Positions 6,099 through 10,850 of a DNA stretch of 10,850 nucleotides are shown here, piece by piece. This DNA is from Alphaproteobacteria bacterium. Its GTDB lineage: Bacteria; Pseudomonadota; Alphaproteobacteria; Rhodospirillales; Rhodospirillaceae. The notes beneath the pieces are model-generated. The model was not told the origin of the DNA and ran no database searches. It worked only from the letters and a program-made list of their open reading frames with translations. The translations under genes were made by a program, and so were the position numbers. The stretch's first letter is position 1, and every line of letters starts with the position of its first letter. The DNA is taken from NCBI GenBank assembly GCA_003250275.1, contig QKGW01000114.1:1-10850 (forward strand), given 5' to 3'.

Positions 6099-7267
6099 CA
6101 GCGCACCGGCAAGGCGGCGCGGGCGAGGCGGACCCAGTAGGCGGCGCCGAGCGGCAGGGCGGCGTCGTTGAAGTCGTAGGCGGGGTTGTGCAGCGGCACG
6201 CCGCCCTCCGGCCCGGCGGTGCCGAGCCAGACGTAGGCGCCGGGTTTCTTGTCGAGCAGGAAGGCGAAATCCTCCGCGCCCATGTTCGGCCTCGGCTGGG
6301 TGTCGACCTTGTCCGCGCCGACGAGGCCGCCGAGCACCTCGGCGCAGAACGCGCCCTCGCGCGGGTCGTTGATCGTCGCCGGATAGCGGCGCTCGTAGCG
6401 CACGCTCGCGGCCGCGCCGTGGACGCTCGCGACCGCCTCGGCGGTGCGGCGCATCGCCGCCTCCACCGCATCCTGCGTCGCCGCCGAGAAGGCGCGCACG
6501 GTGCCGCGCAGAACCGCCGAGCCGGGCAGCACGTTCCAGGTGTCGCCGCCGTGGATCTGCGTCACCGACACCACCACCGGGTCCAAGGGGTCGATCAGGC
6601 GGCTCGCGATGCTTTGCAGCGCGACGATCAGCTCGCCCGCGGCGAGCAGCACGTCGTCGCCCTTGTGCGGCATCGCCGCGTGGGTGCCGCGTCCGGTCAG
6701 GGTGATCTCGAAGACGTCGAAGGACGCCATCATCGGCCCCAGCGCCACCGCGGTGTGGCCGAACGGCAGGTAGGGCCAGTTGTGCATCCCGTAGACCGCC
6801 TCCATCGGGAAGCAGTCGAACAGGCCGTCCTCGACCATCGCCTTGCCGCCGCCCTCGTTCTCCTCGGCGGGCTGGAAGATGAAGTGCACGGTGCCGTCGA
6901 AGCCGCCGTGTTCGCTGAGGTATTTCGCCGCGCCGAGGAGCATCGCGGTGTGGCCGTCGTGGCCGCAGGCGTGCATCTTGCCGGGAGTCTTCGAGGCGTA
7001 GGCGAAGGTGTTCGCCTCGGGGATGTCGAGCGCGTCGATGTCGGCGCGCAGGCCGATCGCGCGGTTGCTCTGGCCGCGCGTGAGGGTCGCGACCACGCCG
7101 GTCTTGCCGAGGCCGAGTTGCGGTTCGAGGCCGAACTCGGCGAGGCGCTCGGCGATGAACGCCTGGGTGCCGACCTCCTCGAACGCGGTTTCCGGATGGG
7201 CGTGGAGGTGATGCCGCCACGCGGTCATGTCCGGCACCAACGGCGTCAGGTCGGCGAGGTCGGTCAT
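6098..7267 (-). CDS. M20D-family amidohydrolase (HipO / N-acyl amino acid hydrolase type)
   Basis: This 389-residue metallohydrolase should cleave an amide bond on an amino-acid derivative in the cytoplasm. The five metal ligands known from the M20D family (for example plant IAA-amino acid hydrolases) can be placed: Cys101 and His103 (MHACGHDGH), Glu136 (QPAEE), His162 (MHNWP) and His360 (LHNPAYDFND). The dimerisation-domain signature GRGTHAAMPH lies near 192-201 and MGAEDF near 329-334. The open frame runs upstream to about 7543, but that extension is out-of-frame reading of the previous gene. The start at 7265-7267 is supported by GGAGG six bases ahead and by the ATGA overlap with the ATC-hydrolase-like gene. 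Likely substrates are N-acyl or N-carbamoyl amino acids. Sequence alone does not separate hippurate-type from aminoacylase-type activity. It is the last coupled gene of the transporter operon. Confidence 0.92.
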   Translation of the reverse strand: MTDLADLTPLVPDMTAWRHHLHAHPETAFEEVGTQAFIAERLAEFGLEPQLGLGKTGVVATLTRGQSNRAIGLRADIDALDIPEANTFAYASKTPGKMHACGHDGHTAMLLGAAKYLSEHGGFDGTVHFIFQPAEENEGGGKAMVEDGLFDCFPMEAVYGMHNWPYLPFGHTAVALGPMMASFDVFEITLTGRGTHAAMPHKGDDVLLAAGELIVALQSIASRLIDPLDPVVVSVTQIHGGDTWNVLPGSAVLRGTVRAFSAATQDAVEAAMRRTAEAVASVHGAAASVRYERRYPATINDPREGAFCAEVLGGLVGADKVDTQPRPNMGAEDFAFLLDKKPGAYVWLGTAGPEGGVPLHNPAYDFNDAALPLGAAYWVRLARAALPVR

Positions 7268-7752
7268 TGCGGGCCTCCGTCGGCGGCGTCGTCGTCCGCG
7301 AGGGTGTAGCGGAAGTCGCAGTAGTCCGCGCCCTGCATCTTGGTCTGGGTGCGGGTGAGCTTCATCCGCTTCGAGTAGCCGACGCAGAACTCGCCGTCGC
7401 GCTCGCACGAGAGGATGTCGCCGATCCCGCCCGCGCCGATCTCCTTGTACATTTCCGAATAGCGGCAGCGGTGGACGTTGAACGCGAGCTTCGCGGGCGT
7501 CGCCTCCAGAACCTCGATTTCGAGGGCGTCGTCGGCCTGCCACATCGGCAGGCGTTCGGCGAAGGTTTCGAGGTCCGGCTCCTTGTCCTCGCTCGCGGCG
7601 AGTTGGCGGCCGAAGGCGCGCGCGGATTCCTTCACCGCTTCCGCGAGCACCTCGCGGGCGGTGGTCTCGCCGAAGCGGGCGGTCATCTCGCGCATCAGAT
7701 TGAGCGCGAACTCCGCCTCGATGCGGCGGCGTTCGAGAATGCTGGCTGGCAT
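7264..7752 (-). CDS. L-2-amino-thiazoline-4-carboxylic acid (ATC) hydrolase family protein
   Basis: This 162-residue protein is recognised by the C-terminal signature of the ATC hydrolase family (Pfam ATC_hydrolase, related to Pseudomonas AtcB). FNVHRCRYSEMYKEIG lies at about 91-106, LSCERDGEF at about 114-122, and a TRTQTKMQGADYCDFRY stretch at about 133-149. The likely functional residues are Cys96, Glu100, Cys116 and Cys145-Asp146. AtcB opens the thiazoline ring of L-ATC to give N-carbamoyl-L-cysteine. Many members of this widespread family have not been tested, so the substrate here is uncertain. The N-terminal 70 residues are helical and charged, with no signal peptide. A Shine-Dalgarno AAAGGA lies nine bases before the ATG, inside the end of livF, and the gap to the livF stop is three bases. 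Its stop overlaps the amidohydrolase start. Both contacts tie it to the transporter operon. Confidence 0.85.
   Translation of the reverse strand: MPASILERRRIEAEFALNLMREMTARFGETTAREVLAEAVKESARAFGRQLAASEDKEPDLETFAERLPMWQADDALEIEVLEATPAKLAFNVHRCRYSEMYKEIGAGGIGDILSCERDGEFCVGYSKRMKLTRTQTKMQGADYCDFRYTLADDDAADGGPQ
7274..7278 (-). promoter_or_regulatory. Ribosome binding site fixing the amidohydrolase start
   Basis: The minus strand reads GGAGG six bases before the ATG at 7265-7267. It rejects the much longer open frame upstream and sets the start at the ATGA overlap. Confidence 0.75.
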
Positions 7753-7755
7753 GGT

Positions 7756-8481
7756 TCAGTGTCCTTTCGCGTGTCCGCCGAGGTAGGCGTCGATCACCCG
7801 CTGGTCGCGCGCGAGATCGGCTGCCGCGCCCTCGACGGCGATCCGGCCGCCCTCGACGACGTAGGCGGTGTCCGCGACCTTGAGCGCCGCCTTGGCGTTC
7901 TGCTCGACGATCAGGATCGTCGCGCCCTCGTCGCGGATGCGCTTCACCAGATCGAAGATCTGCTTCACCACCTTGGGCGCGAGGCCGAGCGAGGGCTCGT
8001 CGAGGAGCAGGAGCTTCGGCTTCGCCATCAGCGCGCGGGCGATGCAGAGCATCTGCTGCTCGCCGCCGGAGAGCGACCCCGCCTTCTGCCCGAGGCGCTC
8101 GCGCAGCACCGGGAAGAGTTCGAGGGACCTCCGCACCAGGGCGTCGACCTCGCCGGAGGGGAGGGCGATGCCGCCGAGGAGCAGGTTCTCGCGCACCGTC
8201 ATCGTCCCGAAGATCTGGCGACCCTCGGGCGCCTGGGCAAGGCCGAGGCGGACGATCGCGTGGGCCTTGGCGTTGCCGATCTCCTCGCCGTCGAAGCGGA
8301 TCGAACCCGAGGAGATGCCGTAGATGCCCGAGATCGCGCGCATCAGGGTGGTCTTGCCGACGCCGTTGCCGCCGAGCACCGCGACGATCGCCTTTTCCGG
8401 CACTGCGAGCGAGACGCCGCGCAGGATCTCCTGCGCGCCCATCGCGACGTGGACGTCGGTGACTTCCAGGAGCGCCATCAT
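7756..8481 (-). CDS. livF: HAAT-family ABC transporter ATP-binding protein LivF
   Basis: This 241-residue ATPase is one of two nucleotide-binding subunits of a branched-chain or hydrophobic amino acid (Liv-type) importer. Visible motifs are Walker A GGNGVGKT (37-44), the Q-loop at Gln83 (LAQAPEGR), the signature LSGGEQQ (137-143) and Walker B LLLLDEP (157-163). VEQN follows at 192-195, where LivF proteins carry Gln in place of the usual switch His. The EGRQIF segment (86-91) is typical of LivF rather than LivG. The start is an ATGATG doublet. The first ATG (8479-8481) overlaps the livG stop as ATGA and is preferred; the second would shorten the protein by one residue. The order livH-livM-livG-livF matches the standard cluster. 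Family membership does not fix the substrate, since HAAT systems also import amides, urea and aromatic compounds. Confidence 0.93.
   Translation of the reverse strand: MMALLEVTDVHVAMGAQEILRGVSLAVPEKAIVAVLGGNGVGKTTLMRAISGIYGISSGSIRFDGEEIGNAKAHAIVRLGLAQAPEGRQIFGTMTVRENLLLGGIALPSGEVDALVRRSLELFPVLRERLGQKAGSLSGGEQQMLCIARALMAKPKLLLLDEPSLGLAPKVVKQIFDLVKRIRDEGATILIVEQNAKAALKVADTAYVVEGGRIAVEGAAADLARDQRVIDAYLGGHAKGH
7762..7767 (-). promoter_or_regulatory. Ribosome binding site of the ATC-hydrolase-like gene
   Basis: The minus strand reads AAAGGA nine bases before the ATG at 7750-7752. It lies within the last codons of livF, so translation of the two genes is probably linked. Confidence 0.6.
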
Positions 8482-9257
8482 GCCACCTCTTCGTCGTCGT
8501 CTTCGATGCCGAGATAGGCTTCGAGCACCGCCGGGTCGGCCTGCACCGCGTCGGGCGCGGCGTCGGCGATCTTCGCGCCCGAGGCGAGCACCATCACCCG
8601 TTCGCAGATGCTCATCACCAGCCCCATGTCGTGCTCGACCAGGAGGATGGTGCTGCCCTCGGCGTGCAGCCCCTTGATGAACCGGGCGAGATCGGCGGTT
8701 TCGGTGTCGTTGAGGCCCGCCGCCGGTTCGTCGAGGATCAGCAGTACCGGGTCGGTGGCGAGGGCGCGGGCGATTTCGAGGTACTTGCGCTTGCCGTAGG
8801 AGAGGTTGGCGGCAAGCTCGCCCGCCACGCCGTCGAGCCCGACGCGTTCGAGCGCCGCCCAGGCGCGCGCGGAAATCTCCTCGGCGCGCGTCCGCCCGCC
8901 GAAGAAGCCGTGGCGCAGGCCGTAGCCGAGCGCGCCGACCGCGCCGACCGAGACGTTGTCGAACACCGTCATGTTCGGGAAGATGCGGAGGTTCTGGAAG
9001 GTGCGCGCCATGCCGAGGCGCGAGACCTGATGCGGCTTCATCCCGTTGAGGGTCCGGTCGCGGAACACCACGGTGCCCGACGACGGCGGGGTGAACCCCG
9101 AGATCAGGTTGAACAGCGTGGTCTTGCCCGCGCCGTTCGGGCCGATCAGGCCGACGAGCTCACCCTGGCGGATCTCCGCGGTGACGTCGTCAACCGCGCG
9201 CAGGCCGCCGAACTGCCGCGACAGCGCGGTGATTTCGAGAAGCGCGTCGCCCATCAT
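8478..9257 (-). CDS. livG: HAAT-family ABC transporter ATP-binding protein LivG
   Basis: This 259-residue protein is the second ATPase of the importer. Motifs are Walker A GPNGAGKT (39-46), the Q-loop at Gln88 (ARTFQNLRIF, a LivG marker), the signature LSYGKRK (152-158), Walker B LLILDEP (172-178) and the switch His209 (VEHDMGLVM). The open frame extends upstream to about 9656, but that part is a shadow of livM. The start is the ATGATG doublet at 9252-9257, and the first ATG overlaps the livM stop as ATGA. A GGTGGA-like Shine-Dalgarno sequence lies directly upstream. The C-terminus ends in an acidic tail (GIEDDDEEVA) that extends beyond the usual YLG end of LivG proteins. Its meaning is unknown. 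Confidence 0.93.
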   Translation of the reverse strand: MMGDALLEITALSRQFGGLRAVDDVTAEIRQGELVGLIGPNGAGKTTLFNLISGFTPPSSGTVVFRDRTLNGMKPHQVSRLGMARTFQNLRIFPNMTVFDNVSVGAVGALGYGLRHGFFGGRTRAEEISARAWAALERVGLDGVAGELAANLSYGKRKYLEIARALATDPVLLILDEPAAGLNDTETADLARFIKGLHAEGSTILLVEHDMGLVMSICERVMVLASGAKIADAAPDAVQADPAVLEAYLGIEDDDEEVA

Positions 9258-10261
9258 TTCCACCCCGCCTGGATGTCGCCGCGCCACGCCGAGCCGAGTT
9301 GGCGGCGGAACAGCGCGATCGCCGAGGCCTCGCCGAGCAGGCCCTTGGGCATGAACAGAATCGACAGGAACATGAACATCCCGACCGCGATCATGCGGAA
9401 GTCGCCGAAGCCGCGCAGCACCTCGGGCAGCACGATCAACAGCACCGCGCCGAGCACCGCGCCGGGGAGCGAGCCGAGCCCGCCGACCACGATCATCGCG
9501 AGGATGAGGATCGATTCCTCGAAGCGGAAGCTGTCGGGGCTGATGAACGAGGCGGTGTGGGCGTAGACCGCGCCCGCCGCGCCCGCGATCGCGCAGGCGA
9601 CGCCGAACGCCTCGATCTTGAGGCGCACCGGGTTGAGGCCCATCGCCGCGGCGCACTGGTCGTCCTCGCGCAGGCTCCGCAGCGCGTTGCCGTAATAGGA
9701 GTGGGTGAGGCGGTGGACCGCGAAGATGCCGATCGCCGCGACCGCCGCGGCGGTGTAGTAGCCGCCGACCACGCCGTCGAGGGTGAAGCCGCCGATCTCG
9801 ATCGGCGGGATGCCGCGCACGCCCATCGGGCCGCGGGTGAACGATACCCAGTTGAGCAGCGTCACGTGGATCATCTCGCCGATGCCGAGCGTCGCCACCG
9901 CGAAGTAGATGCTGATCAGCCGCATCGTCGGCAGCGCGACGAGAACGCCGACCGCCGCCGCGACCGCCGCCGCGAGCGGCAGGGTGAGGAGGAACGGCCA
10001 GCCGAGCTTGGTCGACGCCAAGGCCGCGGCGTACGCGCCGATGCCGAAGAACCCGGCGTGCCCGAGCGAGAGCAGCCCGGCGGTGCCGGTGACGAGGTTG
10101 AGGCTGACCGCGAGGGTGACGAAGATCAGCGCGGTGATGCCGACCTGGAACGGATAGCCGCCGCCGATCAGCCCGAGCAGCGCGGGGATGCCGCCGAACA
10201 GCAGCGCCGCGAGGCCGAGCCAGCGTAGGGCGGAAAGGGGTTTAGACGCGCTCGCGACCAT
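9254..10261 (-). CDS. livM: HAAT-family ABC transporter permease LivM
   Basis: This 335-residue, very hydrophobic protein has about nine to ten membrane helices and forms half of the importer channel with LivH. Family marks are NLVTGTAGLLSLGHAGFFGIGAYAAA (about 55-80, cited only as a region), the cytoplasmic coupling loop SLREDDQCAAAMGLNP (about 196-211), VVGGLGSLPGAVLGA (about 258-272) and the FMPKGLLG end of the last helix (303-310). The ATG at 10259-10261 overlaps the end of livH by 20 bases. AAGGA lies ten bases upstream, inside livH, a slightly long but usable spacing. The Ala/Val-rich segment near 94-110 is simply a helix coded by GCC/GCG repeats. Confidence 0.93.
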   Translation of the reverse strand: MVASASKPLSALRWLGLAALLFGGIPALLGLIGGGYPFQVGITALIFVTLAVSLNLVTGTAGLLSLGHAGFFGIGAYAAALASTKLGWPFLLTLPLAAAVAAAVGVLVALPTMRLISIYFAVATLGIGEMIHVTLLNWVSFTRGPMGVRGIPPIEIGGFTLDGVVGGYYTAAAVAAIGIFAVHRLTHSYYGNALRSLREDDQCAAAMGLNPVRLKIEAFGVACAIAGAAGAVYAHTASFISPDSFRFEESILILAMIVVGGLGSLPGAVLGAVLLIVLPEVLRGFGDFRMIAVGMFMFLSILFMPKGLLGEASAIALFRRQLGSAWRGDIQAGWK

Positions 10262-10850
10262 GGCCGAACAGTCCTTGCGGGAAGAAGATCAGGGTGACGA
10301 CGAGGAGCCCGTAGGCGATCAGGTCCTTCCACCCCGAGGAGAGGAAATCGGTGGCGATGCTCTCGGAGACGCCGAGCAGGAGCGCCGAGATTACCGCGCC
10401 GGGGATGCTCGAAAGCCCGCCCATCACCATCGCGACGAACGCCTTCACCCCGGGGGCGAAGCCCATGTAGGGGTAGATGTTGCCGTCGTAGAGGCCGACG
10501 AGGATGCCCGCCGCGGCGCCGAGGGCCGAGCCGATCGCGAAGGTCGCGACGATCGTCTTGTTGGTGTCGATGCCGACGTGGCGCGCGCCGAGAACGTTGT
10601 TCGACACCGCGCGGATCGAGAGCCCGACGCGGGTGCGGTAGAGCATGAACTGCAAGCCGCCCAGCATCACCACCGAAGCGCCGAAGATGATCAGGTTGCC
10701 GTTGGTGAGGGTCAGCGGGCCGACGGTGATGACCTCCTGGAGCAGCGCCGCCTGCGGGATCACCTGCATCTCGCCGCCGAAGACGTGGGCCATCACCTCG
10801 CGGGTGACGATCGAGATCGCGAGCGAGGAGAGCAGCGTCGCCTCGCGCAT
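10242..10850 (-). CDS. livH: HAAT-family ABC transporter permease LivH, C-terminal part (5' end outside window)
   Basis: The last 202 residues of a LivH-type permease are visible. Full proteins have about 290, so roughly 90 residues, including the first helices, lie beyond the right edge. The Met coded by the last three bases of the window is therefore probably internal. Recognisable features are the coupling loop GLSIRAVSNNVLGARHVGID (about 76-95 of the fragment), VMGGLSSIPGAVISALLLG (about 142-160) and the FFPQGLFG close of the final helix (189-196). It reads into livM with a 20-base overlap. The periplasmic binding protein that would set substrate specificity is not in the window and may lie upstream of livH. 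Confidence 0.92.
   Translation of the reverse strand: MREATLLSSLAISIVTREVMAHVFGGEMQVIPQAALLQEVITVGPLTLTNGNLIIFGASVVMLGGLQFMLYRTRVGLSIRAVSNNVLGARHVGIDTNKTIVATFAIGSALGAAAGILVGLYDGNIYPYMGFAPGVKAFVAMVMGGLSSIPGAVISALLLGVSESIATDFLSSGWKDLIAYGLLVVTLIFFPQGLFGHGRERV

Noticed and set aside
7268..7543. N-terminal extension of the amidohydrolase frame
   Set aside because: It reads the ATC-hydrolase-like gene out of frame. The start at 7267 has GGAGG at a good distance and the family's usual N-terminus.
9258..9656. N-terminal extension of the livG frame
   Set aside because: It is Arg-rich out-of-frame reading of livM, and the coupled ATG at 9257 gives a normal LivG length.
9930..9980. GCC/GCG-rich repeat-like stretch
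   Set aside because: It codes for an Ala/Val-rich membrane helix of LivM, so codon bias explains it.

Overview
The window is very GC-rich (roughly 70%) and densely coded, with G/C-ending codons. Short operons, ATGA stop/start overlaps and a full HAAT (Liv-type) ABC transporter suggest a high-GC alphaproteobacterium, perhaps of the Rhodospirillales type. That placement is an inference from style: no rRNA or other marker gene is present. I found no tRNA, rRNA, CRISPR array, insertion sequence or phage gene, and no gene-free stretch longer than about 110 bases.

Layout, left to right. (1) At 1-1110 (+) is the 3' part of a membrane acyltransferase-3 protein fused to a periplasmic SGNH domain, probably a surface-polysaccharide O-acyltransferase. 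(2) At 1102-5300 (-) is a two-gene operon for an RND efflux pump: a periplasmic adaptor, then the inner-membrane permease, joined by ATGA. No outer-membrane channel gene is visible. (3) A 109-bp AT-rich gap at 5301-5409 appears to hold two divergent overlapping promoters and one imperfect palindrome that would cover both. (4) At 5410-5622 (+) is a small YgaP-like (DUF2892) two-helix membrane protein. (5) At 5629-6033 (-) is a GFA-type zinc protein. (6) At 6098-10850 (-), transcribed right to left, is one tightly coupled operon: livH (cut by the window end), livM, livG, livF, an L-2-amino-thiazoline-4-carboxylate (ATC) hydrolase family protein, and an M20D amidohydrolase.

How the genes may work together. 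The transporter operon carries two hydrolases in translationally coupled positions. This suggests uptake of an amino-acid-like compound, followed by ring opening (ATC hydrolase-like) and amide cleavage (M20D). The known two-step ATC to N-carbamoylcysteine to cysteine route is the closest model, but the substrate here is unproven. The RND pair and the YgaP-like gene look like one divergent regulon. The operator form resembles the ArsR-family persulfide sensors BigR/SqrR, which would give both halves of the window a sulfur theme. No regulator gene lies in the window, so this remains a hypothesis.
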